DNA of 42,930 bases from Nitrospina sp. UBA6727 (GTDB lineage Bacteria; Nitrospinota; Nitrospinia; Nitrospinales; VA-1): NCBI GenBank assembly GCA_002454045.1, contig DKID01000021.1, positions 1 to 42,930 of the forward strand. The letters run 5' to 3'. The notes under the pieces were generated by a model. The model made no database searches, had not been told where the DNA came from, and was given only the letters and a program-made list of their open reading frames with translations. Every line of letters begins with the position of its first letter. The first letter of the stretch is position 1. This document shows, one piece after another, positions 32,510-41,495 of the stretch. The translations under genes and the position numbers were made by a program.

Positions 32510-33601
32510 CTACTTGCTTCCATGGCTAGCGGCGGCGGTTATCCGTTTGGTGAAGGCGTCACGTCCTTCCAAAATTTCAATTTCGGTCACCACTTTCAGC
32601 AACGGCAAAGAAAATTTTATCCCCTTGAGTTTGACCGCGTCTTTTTCTGTGACCAAAAGAAACCGCGCCCCTTCTTGCGCGGCGCGGGTTTGCAATTCTT
32701 CAACATCCCGCGAAGTGTAAGGATGATGATCGGGAAAGGCTCTGAAAAATTTTAGTTGCGCCTGCGCGTCCAGCAACATCTGTCGGAAACTTTCCGGTTT
32801 TGCAAGTCCGCAAAATGCGGCGACCGGCGCATTTTTTAACACCGCCGCGCTCAACACTTCATCGTCATCAACACGGATTATGCAACTCAGGCGTTGCCGC
32901 ATTTTAATTTTGGGGACGGAACTCGGGATGCGCGGATCAAAATTGCCGGGCTTTTGGGAACAGCGGGTGAAGCAGATTATGTCCGCCCTGCCTGCTTCTT
33001 CGGGGGGTTCGCGTAGTTCGCCGGCGGGAAACAAATTGCCGTTGCCGAGCGGCGCGGAATAATCGACGAGCAAAATATCCAAGTCGCGGTTCAAAGCCAA
33101 GTGTTGGAAACCGTCGTCGAGAATCAGCGTGTCCGCGCCAAAATTTTCAAGCGCATATTTCCCCGTTCGGCAACGGTTCGCCCCGGTTAGAATCGGGACG
33201 CCTTTAAGTTTTTCCGCCATCATGACCGCTTCGTCGCCAACCTGTTCCGCGGCAAGGAGCGTCCGTTTTCCATCGCAGACAACATTCACCGCGGCTTTGG
33301 ATTTTCCGCCATACCCGCGGCTGAGGATGGCGGGTTTGAGCCCGTCGTCTCTGAGCATTTCGGCAATCATCATCACGACCGACGTTTTCCCCGTTCCCCC
33401 CAGCGTGAGGTTGCCAACGCTGATTACCCGACCGTCGAGGCTACGGCGGGGGAACACTCCCGACTTGTAAGCACGGCGGCGGAAACGGTAGCCCAGCAAA
33501 TAAAATAGGGAGACGAGTTTCAAGATTGCGAAGGCCGGGAACCAGTACCATTTGCGCTCGGGCGATACGATTTTGTAGAAAAGTTCGGACACAATTTTCA
33601 T
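32510..33601 (-). CDS. lpxK: Tetraacyldisaccharide 4'-kinase
   Basis: Phosphorylates the lipid A precursor at the 4' position on the inner-membrane face. Landmarks: an N-terminal membrane-associated helix (WYWFPAFAILKLVSLFYLLGYRFRR), VISVGNLTLGGTGKTSVVMMIAEML (Walker A), ILSRGYGGKS, DEAVMMAEKL and LILDDGFQHLALNRDLDILLVD. 363 residues from the ATG at 33601; a TTG at 33613 would add four. It is divergent from waaA with only 38 bases between the two starts, so their promoters must overlap or lie within the opposite genes. Confidence 0.95.
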   Translation of the reverse strand: MKIVSELFYKIVSPERKWYWFPAFAILKLVSLFYLLGYRFRRRAYKSGVFPRRSLDGRVISVGNLTLGGTGKTSVVMMIAEMLRDDGLKPAILSRGYGGKSKAAVNVVCDGKRTLLAAEQVGDEAVMMAEKLKGVPILTGANRCRTGKYALENFGADTLILDDGFQHLALNRDLDILLVDYSAPLGNGNLFPAGELREPPEEAGRADIICFTRCSQKPGNFDPRIPSSVPKIKMRQRLSCIIRVDDDEVLSAAVLKNAPVAAFCGLAKPESFRQMLLDAQAQLKFFRAFPDHHPYTSRDVEELQTRAAQEGARFLLVTEKDAVKLKGIKFSLPLLKVVTEIEILEGRDAFTKRITAAASHGSK

Positions 33602-33620
33602 CCAAGTTTGCAACGAATCA

Positions 33621-33632
33621 GGAGTATACTCC
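33621..33632. promoter_or_regulatory. Perfect 12-bp palindrome between lpxK and waaA
   Basis: GGAGTATACTCC sits in the middle of the 38-base divergent spacer. It is placed where one dimeric regulator, or a symmetric pair of start signals, could serve both lipid A and KDO genes. It is too far from either ATG to be an ordinary ribosome site. Confidence 0.4.
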
Positions 33633-33639
33633 CCGCGAC

Positions 33640-34884
33640 ATGGGTTTTTTGTACTATATTATAGTCGGTACGTTGCTACTTTTTGCCGCGCCCTTCATCA
33701 TTTTACGGGCGCTGATTTCTTCCTCTTTCCGCAATCAGATTAAAGCAAGGACGGCGGGCGCCGCTTCGTTGCCGGAGTTGCGGGGCACGCTATGGATTCA
33801 CGCCGCGTCGGTCGGCGAAGTCCGCCTGGCCAAAACTTTCATCGCGGGTCTCGTAAAAGATGGAGAGTCGCGCCCGATTGCTCTGTCCACTTTTAGTCCC
33901 ACCGGTTACGCGTTGGCGCGGGAGGAAAACTTACCGAACGTATTCCGCCTGCCGCTGGATTTTCCCGTTTGGTTGAATCCAGTTTTTGATCGGATACGTC
34001 CCGCCAAACTGATTTTGCTTGAAGCGGAATTATGGCCCGGCCTGTTGCGTCAATGCAAACGCCGCGGCATCCCCGTCGTCCAAGTGAACGGCAGGGTCTC
34101 GGAAAAATCGGCGCGGCGATATGGAAAGTTTGCGGCGTTTTTTTTGTGGATGACGGAATCGGTGCAGCAGTTTTCTGTGCGGTCGCAGACGGATGCCGAC
34201 CGATTGTTGCAACTCGGCGTCGCGAAGGAAAAAGTCCGCGTGACGGGCAACATAAAGTTCGATGCAACTTCCACGCAGAAGGACGGCGACGGTTTTCATC
34301 CTAAGTGGAAAACGGATTGCGCGATTTTGGTTTTTGGTTCAACTCGCCCGGGAGAGGAAGGTCCCGTGATGGAAGCGTTGGTGAAACTCCAAAAAAAGTT
34401 TCCGAACACGGTCGGCGTGATCGCCCCCAGACATATGCAAAGATGCCGCGAGGTCGAAGACTTGGTGCGTGAGTTCAACGTGGATTACACCTTGCTTTCG
34501 CAACTGGAAGATTTGACGAACTGGACGGGCTCCATATTGTTGGTGGACAGTTTGGGAAAACTCAACGCCTTTTACAAGTGCGCAACCGTGGCCTACGTCG
34601 GCGGCGGATTCAATCCCCGCTTCGGCGGCCATAACATTCTCGAGCCGGCGAGATTGGGGAAGCCGGTCTTGTTCGGCAAATTCATGCACAACTTTGAAGA
34701 AGAAGCGAAACTTCTCGCGCAGTCCGGCGGCGGCATTCAAATGCAAAGTATCGATGAACTTTATCCCGTGTTAAATCGCCTGCTCCAAGATTCCGACGAA
34801 CGCCGCAAACTTGGTCGGTCTGCGGAACGAATCATAAAAGCCAACAGCGGCGCGTTGCTTCGGAACATCAAACTCATCCGCTAA
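33640..34884 (+). CDS. waaA: 3-deoxy-D-manno-octulosonic acid (KDO) transferase
   Basis: GT30 family enzyme that transfers KDO from CMP-KDO to lipid IVA. 414 residues: an N-terminal membrane anchor (YYIIVGTLLLFAAPFIILRAL), then IHAASVGEV with the catalytic glutamate, LLEAELWPGLL, QVNGRVSEKSARRY, VTGNIKFDA, FGSTRPGEE, APRHMQRC and the donor-site run VAYVGGGFNPRFGGHNILEPARLGKPVLFG. The family acidic motif (E-x-E-L-W-P) is intact. I chose the ATG at 33640 (MGFLYY); the frame is open upstream only through lpxK antisense. Six bases separate it from a second family member. Confidence 0.94.
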   Translation: MGFLYYIIVGTLLLFAAPFIILRALISSSFRNQIKARTAGAASLPELRGTLWIHAASVGEVRLAKTFIAGLVKDGESRPIALSTFSPTGYALAREENLPNVFRLPLDFPVWLNPVFDRIRPAKLILLEAELWPGLLRQCKRRGIPVVQVNGRVSEKSARRYGKFAAFFLWMTESVQQFSVRSQTDADRLLQLGVAKEKVRVTGNIKFDATSTQKDGDGFHPKWKTDCAILVFGSTRPGEEGPVMEALVKLQKKFPNTVGVIAPRHMQRCREVEDLVREFNVDYTLLSQLEDLTNWTGSILLVDSLGKLNAFYKCATVAYVGGGFNPRFGGHNILEPARLGKPVLFGKFMHNFEEEAKLLAQSGGGIQMQSIDELYPVLNRLLQDSDERRKLGRSAERIIKANSGALLRNIKLIR

Positions 34885-34890
34885 ACATCG

Positions 34891-36162
34891 ATGATTTTTC
34901 TCTACCACCTGCTATCCATTTTTCTGGGAGTCCTGTTGGTTCCGCTGTTCTCGCTGACAACTTTGTTCTCCGCGCACAAGTGGAAAGGGTTGGCTCACCA
35001 CTTCGGATGGGTTCCCGCGAAAACGCGGCGGAGCGAAAGAACCCTTTGGTTGCACGCCCTCTCGATGGGGGAAGTGGTCGCCGCCACGCCCGTGCTCAAA
35101 CAAATCCGCGCAGAAAACCGCGACGCATACATCGCCCTTTCCGTCACCACCGACTCCGGCTACGCGGCGGCGCGCAAACTTGATTTCGTGGACGGCGTTT
35201 TTTTTCATCCGCTGGATTGTCTGCCGTTCACCCAACTGGCTTTGCGTCGAATCAACCCGGACGTTTACGTTGTCACCGACACCGGATTTTGGCCCGGCTT
35301 GATCGATTTGTTGCACAGAAAAAACGTGCCGACTTTTTTATTCAATGGCCGCATCTCCGCGCGAACCGTCCGGCGGTATCTCCGCGCGGGCTCGCTCTTC
35401 AAAGAAACTTTCCAAAAGTTCCGCCGACTCTGCATGCAAAATCCCGACGGCGAAAAAGCCGCGCGGGCACTGGGCGTGAGACCGGAACAGATTGCGGTGA
35501 TCGGCGATTCAAAATACGATGCGTTGCAACCGATGACCGACGACGAGAAAGAACGGTGTCGGCGGGATTTCAAACTGACGGCGGGCGCGCCGATATGGAT
35601 CGCGGGAAGCACCCACGCGGGCGAGGAAGAAATAATCTTAGCCGCGCATCGGCGATTGATGGCGAAACACCGCGGCTTGGTTTTGATTCTCGCGCCGCGA
35701 AGAATGGAACGGGCGGACGCCGTCGCCGCCCTGCTTAAAAAGCAAAACTTTTCTTTCGCCCGCCGCTCGTTGTTGGAGCGCGCGGAATCTGTTTCCGTCG
35801 TCCTGCTCGACACGATGGGGGAGTTGGCAAAAGTTTATGCGCTGGGGGAAATTGCATTTGTCGGCAGAAGTTTGGTCGCGCCGGGCGGGGGGCACAGCCT
35901 GATAGAACCGCTGTCTCACGGTCTCGCCGTGTTGCACGGTCCTTATGTTGAAAATATCCGTCACGTTTCGGAAACAGCGCGCGAGCAAGGGATGGTTTTT
36001 CAGGTGACCAACTCCGAAGACGTCGCGCAAAAAGTTCATGCTCTGTTGGAAAATATTTCTCATCGCCGCGAGATTACCGAACGGGCAAAAATTTTCGTCG
36101 CCCGGCAACGCGGCGCTTCCAAAAAAATGGCGGCGATTATCGGCGAATATCTGCGGCGTTAA
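34891..36162 (+). CDS. Second KDO-transferase-like (GT30) protein
   Basis: 423 residues, collinear with the preceding waaA: N-terminal anchor (LLSIFLGVLLVPLFSLTTLF), LHALSMGEV keeping the catalytic glutamate, FNGRISARTVRRY, VIGDSKYDA, AGSTHAGEE, APRRMERAD, and IAFVGRSLVAPGGGHSLIEPLSHGLAVLHG. It departs in one conserved place: the acidic ELWP motif reads DTGFWPGL, so its second glutamate is glycine. It probably arose by an old duplication. It may add a second KDO, a different sugar acid, or act on another acceptor; function cannot be fixed. It lies 6 bases after waaA in the same operon. Confidence 0.85.
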   Translation: MIFLYHLLSIFLGVLLVPLFSLTTLFSAHKWKGLAHHFGWVPAKTRRSERTLWLHALSMGEVVAATPVLKQIRAENRDAYIALSVTTDSGYAAARKLDFVDGVFFHPLDCLPFTQLALRRINPDVYVVTDTGFWPGLIDLLHRKNVPTFLFNGRISARTVRRYLRAGSLFKETFQKFRRLCMQNPDGEKAARALGVRPEQIAVIGDSKYDALQPMTDDEKERCRRDFKLTAGAPIWIAGSTHAGEEEIILAAHRRLMAKHRGLVLILAPRRMERADAVAALLKKQNFSFARRSLLERAESVSVVLLDTMGELAKVYALGEIAFVGRSLVAPGGGHSLIEPLSHGLAVLHGPYVENIRHVSETAREQGMVFQVTNSEDVAQKVHALLENISHRREITERAKIFVARQRGASKKMAAIIGEYLRR

Positions 36163-36173
36163 TCCCCGCTCAT

Positions 36174-36207
36174 CGCGACGACGGCGGTGACGATGACGGC
36201 GGCGGAG
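36174..36207. repeat. Intergenic GAC/GAT/GGC-rich low-complexity segment (copy h)
   Basis: GACGACGGCGGTGACGATGA followed by CGGCGGCGG, between the second GT30 gene and leuS. It holds the exact 14-mer GACGATGACGGCGG (36189-36202) also found twice at 26081-26141. Confidence 0.75.
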
Positions 36208-36267
36208 TGTGGTAACATCCGTGGCTTCATCATTGCGTCAACCCTTCAAATAGGTCGCGTTCGTCCC

Positions 36268-38757
36268 ATGATTCCTTACGATCCCAGTTCCATCGAAGCC
36301 AAATGGCAGGCGTACTGGGAGCAACACAAAGCGTTTAAGGTTGAGCAGGATTCGTCCAAAAAGAAATACTATTTGTTGGAAATGTTTCCCTACCCTTCCG
36401 GCAGAATCCACATGGGACATGTGCGCAACTACACCATCGGCGACGCGTTGGCGCGGTTCAAACGGATGCAAGGCTACAACGTCATCCACCCTTTAGGTTG
36501 GGACGCATTCGGCATGCCGGCGGAGAACGCCGCCATCAAAAACAAAACTCACCCCGCTCAATGGACGGGCGAAAATATTCGCGCCATGCGAAAACAGATT
36601 AAGGCGTTGGGACTCAGTTACGACTGGGACCGGGAGATCGCCACTTGTCATCCCGGCTATTACAAATGGAACCAATGGTTTTTTCTGCGCTTCTTGGAAC
36701 GAGGCATCGCGTATCGAAAAAACTCCACCATCAACTGGTGCGAAGAATGCAACACGGTGCTCGCCAACGAACAAGTTGTGGACGGCGGTTGCTGGCGGTG
36801 CGACAACGAAGTTCTGCAAAAACAGCAAGAGGGTTGGTTCTTTAAAATTACCGACTACGCCGACCGCCTTTTGGAAGGCTGCAAAACCCTCGCCGGAAAA
36901 TGGCCCGAGCAAGTGTTGACCATGCAGACAAACTGGATCGGCAAAAGTTTCGGCGCGGAAGTGGATTTCAAAATCCAGCAACGCGACGAGGCGATTAAAA
37001 TATTCACCACCCGTCCCGACACTTTGTACGGAGCCACGTTCATGGTGCTGGCGCCGGAACACCCGCTCACCGAAAAATTATCGCGCGGCACCGAGCAAGA
37101 AAAATCCGTCGCGGCGTTCGCGCAAAAGATAAAGCGGCAAGACACCGTCGCCCGCGCCAGCAACAAGGAAGGCGTGTTCACCGGAGCCTACGCCGTGAAT
37201 CCCTTGACGGGAGAATCCATCCCCGTGTGGACGGCAAACTTCGTGCTCATGGGTTACGGCACCGGCGCGATCATGTCCGTCCCCGCTCACGACCAGCGGG
37301 ATTTAGATTTCGCCCGCCAATATCATTTGCCCGTCCGGGTCGTCATCCAACCTGCAACGCGCTCGCTGAACGCGGACACCATGACGGCGGCATTCACATC
37401 CGACGGCGCGATGGTGCGCTCCGGAAATTTCGACGGCATGGTCGGACAAGACGCCCGCCGCGCGGTTTGCGAATTTTTGGAACGAGAAGGCATCGGCAAA
37501 GCCACGGTCAATTATCGGCTGCGCGACTGGGGAGTTTCTCGGCAACGATACTGGGGGACGCCCGTCCCGGTTATCCATTGTCCCACCTGCGGCATCGTTG
37601 CCGTTCCCGAAAACCAGTTGCCGGTCGAGTTGCCCCTCGACGCACAACTGGGAAAAAGTGGGCAGTCGCCTTTGCACGAAATGGAATCCTTTTACAAAAC
37701 TTCCTGCCCGCAATGCGGAAGCGATGCCCGCCGTGACACGGACACGCTGGATACTTTCGTTTGTTCGTCGTGGTATTTTTTCCGCTACACTTCGCCGCGA
37801 TTGGAGGACGCTCCTTTCCGCAAAGAGAGCAGCGATTACTGGATGCCGATCGACCAATATGTCGGCGGCATCGAGCACGCCATTTTGCATCTTCTGTATT
37901 CCAGATTTTTCAACTTGGTGTTCCGCGATCTTGGAATGACGCAGGCGCCGGAACCCTTTGCCCGCTTGCTGGCACAGGGTATGGTCATCAAGGACGGCGC
38001 GAAAATGTCGAAGTCCAAAGGGAATGTCGTGGACCCGGACGAAATCATCCGCGCCTACGGTGCCGACACCGCGCGGATATTTATCCTGTTCGCCGCGCCG
38101 CCCGCGAAAGATTTGGAATGGAGCGACCAAGGTGTCGAGGGGGCGTCACGATTTTTGCATAGAGTTTGGCGCATCGTCGGCGAATTTGTCGAAGACATCA
38201 AAACCGCGAAATTGCCGCCGCCATCTTTTACGACCGCGGTTCCCGAAATCAAAACGCTGCGGCGAATGACCCACATCACGATAAGACGGGTGACGGAAGA
38301 CATCGCCACAAGGATGCAATTCAACACTGCGATCGCGGCGATTATGGAATTGGTCAATCATCTTTTCGGTTTCAAGGAATGGTGGGAGAAGCAGGAAAAC
38401 CGCGGCGATACGCGGATGGCTCTGCGCGAATCTTTGGAAACTTTGGTGCTGACGCTGTCGCCGTTCGCGCCGCATATCGCGGAAGAATTAGGGTCGCTGA
38501 TGGGACTTCCTAAAACTTTACATCGAACGACTTGGCCACAATACATCGCGGCGTTGACGCGCACCGACGAAATATTGATTGTCCTTCAGGTCAATGGTAA
38601 AGTGCGGCAGAAAATTTCCGTCGTGTCGGGTATCAGCGATGACGATTTGAAAACCCGTTCCCTCGCAGACCTGAAAATCAAGGAATGGACGCGGGGCAAA
38701 GAGGTCAAAAAAGTCATCGTCGTTCCCAAAAAACTTGTGAACATCGTCGTCCGATGA
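36268..38757 (+). CDS. leuS: Leucyl-tRNA synthetase
   Basis: Class I aminoacyl-tRNA synthetase charging tRNA-Leu (one such tRNA lies at 9720-9803). 829 residues: N-terminal YDPSSIEAKWQAYW, the HIGH-type motif in PYPSGRIHMGHVRNYTIGD, the inserted editing domain with TTRPDTLYGATFMVLAPEHPL and GYGTGAIMSVPAHDQRD, two zinc-like CxxC pairs around 37580 and 37710, and KMSKSKGNVVDPD. I chose the ATG at 36268 (MIPYDPS); an open extension of 27 residues upstream runs through repeat copy h. The stop overlaps the lptE start as ATGA. Confidence 0.96.
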   Translation: MIPYDPSSIEAKWQAYWEQHKAFKVEQDSSKKKYYLLEMFPYPSGRIHMGHVRNYTIGDALARFKRMQGYNVIHPLGWDAFGMPAENAAIKNKTHPAQWTGENIRAMRKQIKALGLSYDWDREIATCHPGYYKWNQWFFLRFLERGIAYRKNSTINWCEECNTVLANEQVVDGGCWRCDNEVLQKQQEGWFFKITDYADRLLEGCKTLAGKWPEQVLTMQTNWIGKSFGAEVDFKIQQRDEAIKIFTTRPDTLYGATFMVLAPEHPLTEKLSRGTEQEKSVAAFAQKIKRQDTVARASNKEGVFTGAYAVNPLTGESIPVWTANFVLMGYGTGAIMSVPAHDQRDLDFARQYHLPVRVVIQPATRSLNADTMTAAFTSDGAMVRSGNFDGMVGQDARRAVCEFLEREGIGKATVNYRLRDWGVSRQRYWGTPVPVIHCPTCGIVAVPENQLPVELPLDAQLGKSGQSPLHEMESFYKTSCPQCGSDARRDTDTLDTFVCSSWYFFRYTSPRLEDAPFRKESSDYWMPIDQYVGGIEHAILHLLYSRFFNLVFRDLGMTQAPEPFARLLAQGMVIKDGAKMSKSKGNVVDPDEIIRAYGADTARIFILFAAPPAKDLEWSDQGVEGASRFLHRVWRIVGEFVEDIKTAKLPPPSFTTAVPEIKTLRRMTHITIRRVTEDIATRMQFNTAIAAIMELVNHLFGFKEWWEKQENRGDTRMALRESLETLVLTLSPFAPHIAEELGSLMGLPKTLHRTTWPQYIAALTRTDEILIVLQVNGKVRQKISVVSGISDDDLKTRSLADLKIKEWTRGKEVKKVIVVPKKLVNIVVR

Positions 38758-39272
38758 AACCACTCCGACCGCCGTTTGAACTTTGGCTCCTGCTCGCCCT
38801 GCTCCTTAACGGCTGCGGGTATCAACTGGCGGGAACTAGTTCATCCCTGCCGCCGCATTTGACGACGCTCGCCATACCCGTGTTCACCAACAGTTCCTCG
38901 GAGCCGGAAATTCACCGGGAATTGACAAGCGCCGTCGTTGATTCTTTCATCGCCGACGGACGGTTGAAAATTGTTCGGCAAGGCGATGCCAGCATGGTGA
39001 TGAAGGGCAACCTTTTTCACTATGACTTGCGCGCCGTCGCCTTCGGCGCCGATGACTTCGCCTCGGACTACATCGTCAAACTCGGCGTGGAGATTGAAGT
39101 GCTCGACGAAGTTCACGACACGTACTATGTAAAAAACAAGTTCATAACCGAATGGGATTACCGAGCCACCGCCGAAATCATCGACACAGAAGCCGCGCGG
39201 TTTGTTGCTCTGGAAGAAGCCTATAAAGAATTGGGCAACCGTTTGGTGAGCCTGCTCATCGACCAGTTTTAA
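38754..39272 (+). CDS. lptE: LPS-assembly lipoprotein LptE
   Basis: Outer-membrane lipoprotein that plugs LptD and helps insert LPS. 172 residues with a signal peptide and lipobox (LWLLLALLLNGCGYQLAG; cleavage before the Cys at about residue 21). GYQLAG and PPHLTTLAIPVFTNSSSEPEIHRELTSAVVDSF are typical of the LptE/RlpB family. The ATG lies within the leuS stop (ATGA), and leuS-lptE-holA is a widely conserved order, which supports the call. Here holA is displaced by the gene at 39319. Confidence 0.9.
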   Translation: MKPLRPPFELWLLLALLLNGCGYQLAGTSSSLPPHLTTLAIPVFTNSSSEPEIHRELTSAVVDSFIADGRLKIVRQGDASMVMKGNLFHYDLRAVAFGADDFASDYIVKLGVEIEVLDEVHDTYYVKNKFITEWDYRATAEIIDTEAARFVALEEAYKELGNRLVSLLIDQF

Positions 39273-39318
39273 TCCTTGAATATTTGAAACACGGAATTAT
39301 TTGGAATAGCAAAAGTTT

Positions 39319-40467
39319 ATGACAAATGCCATCCCCAAGCGAAACACTAAAACGTTAGGTCGTTTGTCGCCCAGTGACAAAAAACGTCTGGAAAAATTTC
39401 TAAACTACTTGGAAAAAGAGGCGTTGTTGTTTATGGGTTATCCGTGTTCTGAGGCATATAATTACTCTGAACTTAATGCGCTTTTTTCTTACAGCATCAA
39501 TAATGTCGGCGACCCATTTCAAAAAAGTAATTACCATTTAAATACCCATCATTTTGAGCAAGAGGTGATTGAGTATTTTAAAAAATTAACAACGGCGCCG
39601 CATAAAAGTTGGGGCTACGTTACTAACGGCGGCACCGAGGGGAATTTATACGGACTTTATTTGGCCAGGGAATATATCGGTAGCGATGCTGTCGTTTATT
39701 ACTCCCAAGATTCGCATTACAGCGTGATTAAAAATATTAGAATTCTGAACATTAAAGAACAAGTAATTGCGCGGCAAAAAAATGGTGAAATAGATTACGA
39801 TGATTTAGCAGAAAAAATTCTGCAAAATAAAAGCAAAAAAATTATCATCAACGCGAACATCGGCACGACGATAACCGGTGCTATCGATCAAGTTTCAAAA
39901 ATTAAAAAAATATTGCGCCGCTTAAAAATTAACAAATATTATATCCACGCCGACGCCGCTTTTTTTGGCATGATTTTGCCTTTTTTAGATAAGGTGCCAG
40001 CATTCGGTTTTGATACCGGAATTGATAGCATTGCCATCAGTGGCCACAAAATGATTGGCTCACCGCTACCTTGTGGCATCGTGCTTGTGCGCTCAAAGTA
40101 TATGCGAAGCATTAGCAGTCCCATTGAATATATCGGCAGCATTGACGACACGATCACAGGCTCCAGAAATGGTATTACGCCGATGTATCTTTGGTATGCT
40201 CTGCGCACTACTTCTCATGATGATTTTTGCGAGCGCGTCCAATCTTGTTTTGAAAATGCCGACTATACAATCGCCAAATTAAATGCACTAGGACTCAATG
40301 CCTGGCGCAATACTTATTCCTTCATTGTGGTGTTTGATGCGTGCGCGCCCAAAGTACTTTCCAAATGGCAAATTGCTGTGAGCGGTAACTTGGCGCATCT
40401 TATCCCAATGCCGCATATTACTAAGACAGGGATCGATCATTTTATTGACGAAATCAAAAACACTTAG
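39319..40467 (+). CDS. PLP-dependent histidine-decarboxylase-like protein (group II)
   Basis: 382 residues closely resembling bacterial PLP-type histidine decarboxylase (and plant serine decarboxylase): GYPCSEAYNYSEL, SINNVGDPF, HFEQEVIEYF, SWGYVTNGGTEGNLYGLYLARE, YYSQDSHYSVIKN, ANIGTTITGAIDQ, YIHADAAFFGMILPF, and the PLP lysine K244 in SISGHKMIGSPLPCG-type sequence (here AISGHKMIGSPLPCG), then GSRNGITPMYLW. It likely makes histamine or ethanolamine; the substrate cannot be told. The gene is plainly AT-richer than its neighbours and splits lptE from holA, both signs of transfer. No antiporter or transporter gene accompanies it. Confidence 0.88.
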   Translation: MTNAIPKRNTKTLGRLSPSDKKRLEKFLNYLEKEALLFMGYPCSEAYNYSELNALFSYSINNVGDPFQKSNYHLNTHHFEQEVIEYFKKLTTAPHKSWGYVTNGGTEGNLYGLYLAREYIGSDAVVYYSQDSHYSVIKNIRILNIKEQVIARQKNGEIDYDDLAEKILQNKSKKIIINANIGTTITGAIDQVSKIKKILRRLKINKYYIHADAAFFGMILPFLDKVPAFGFDTGIDSIAISGHKMIGSPLPCGIVLVRSKYMRSISSPIEYIGSIDDTITGSRNGITPMYLWYALRTTSHDDFCERVQSCFENADYTIAKLNALGLNAWRNTYSFIVVFDACAPKVLSKWQIAVSGNLAHLIPMPHITKTGIDHFIDEIKNT

Positions 40468-40494
40468 GAAGTATTAACACTTCTGCCAGACAGC

Positions 40495-41490
40495 GTGACC
40501 CCCGACAATTTAATCCTGAAAATTTCCGAAGGACAAACGGCGCCTTTCTATTTTCTTCACGGCGCGGAAACTTTTTATCAAACCGAAATCATCCGCGCGC
40601 TAATCAAAAAATGGATCACCGAAGACAATCGCGAATTTAATCTGGAAACTTTTGACGCCCGGGAAAGCACGGTCAACCACTGGTTGGAGTCGGCGAAAAC
40701 TTTTTCTTTCATGGGCGGAACGAAGTTGGTGGTGGTACGCAATCTGCACGAAGCCGTCCCGCAAGACCAAGCCGCCCAAGCCCTCATCGACTACGCGCAG
40801 TCGCCCGTTGCCGAAACCTGCGTAGTTATCACCGCCGACAAAGCGGACCGCAAACGAAAATTATTCAAGACACTGACCGCGCTGAAAACCGCCGTCGCCT
40901 GCGAAGCACCTAAAGAAAACGAACTGGCAACTTGGCTGCAGAAACAGGCGGGCGCGACAGGTTATTCGCTATCCCCGGACGCGGCGCGATTTCTGGTCAA
41001 CCGCGTCGGCGCGCGGCCGGGAATCTTGGCGAAAGAATTGGAGAAGACTCTCCTCTACGCGGGGGAAAATAAATCCGTCGCAGAAAAAGATGTCGCCGAA
41101 GTGGTGGGAGAAAGCAAACTGGAAAATGTTTTCGCCCTCACCGATGCGTTGAAAATAAAAAATCCGGAACGGGCTCTTCGCCTGCTCAACAACCAAATCG
41201 ACCACGGCGAAGAACCCATAAAAATCTTAGGCACCATAGCCTGGCAACTGCGCATAATCTGGGAGGTGAAACATCACCAGCAAAAAAACTTGTCGTCCGA
41301 TCAAATTGCGAAAGCAATGGGAGCCAATCCCTACGTGGTCGGAAAAGCGTTGCAACACACTCGCCGGTTCAGCGTGCAACAACTGCGCCGCGGATATTCA
41401 GCGTTGGTGCAAGCCGACAGAAGTTTGAAGTCCACCACCAAAAATCCCGCGGCGGTGATGCAAACTTTAATCATCACCCTCTGCCACTAA
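40495..41490 (+). CDS. holA: DNA polymerase III delta subunit
   Basis: Clamp-loader subunit that opens the beta clamp. 331 residues: PFYFLHGAETFYQTEIIRALI at the N-terminus, the beta-contact region with FSFMGGTKLVVVRNLHEA, VVITADKADRKRKLFKTL, LATWLQKQAGATGYSLSPDAARFLVNRVGARPGILAKELEKTLLYAG, then the collar domain (GTIAWQLRIIWEVKHHQQKNLSSDQIAKAMG). The start is the GTG at 40495, 27 bases after the decarboxylase gene, with no good Shine-Dalgarno, consistent with its normal upstream partner lptE having been moved away. Confidence 0.93.
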   Translation: MTPDNLILKISEGQTAPFYFLHGAETFYQTEIIRALIKKWITEDNREFNLETFDARESTVNHWLESAKTFSFMGGTKLVVVRNLHEAVPQDQAAQALIDYAQSPVAETCVVITADKADRKRKLFKTLTALKTAVACEAPKENELATWLQKQAGATGYSLSPDAARFLVNRVGARPGILAKELEKTLLYAGENKSVAEKDVAEVVGESKLENVFALTDALKIKNPERALRLLNNQIDHGEEPIKILGTIAWQLRIIWEVKHHQQKNLSSDQIAKAMGANPYVVGKALQHTRRFSVQQLRRGYSALVQADRSLKSTTKNPAAVMQTLIITLCH

Positions 41491-41495
41491 ACCAT

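Noticed and set aside
32491..32521. Strong AAGGAGG on the plus strand in the lpxK-def gap
   Set aside because: The starts downstream of it (TTG 32514, ATG 32522) only open short frames antisense to lpxK and encode nothing recognisable; probably chance.
37303..38130. 275-codon antisense open frame within leuS
   Set aside because: leuS is unmistakable on the other strand; the antisense frame is Arg/His/Gly-rich, as expected of a shadow in GC-skewed codons.
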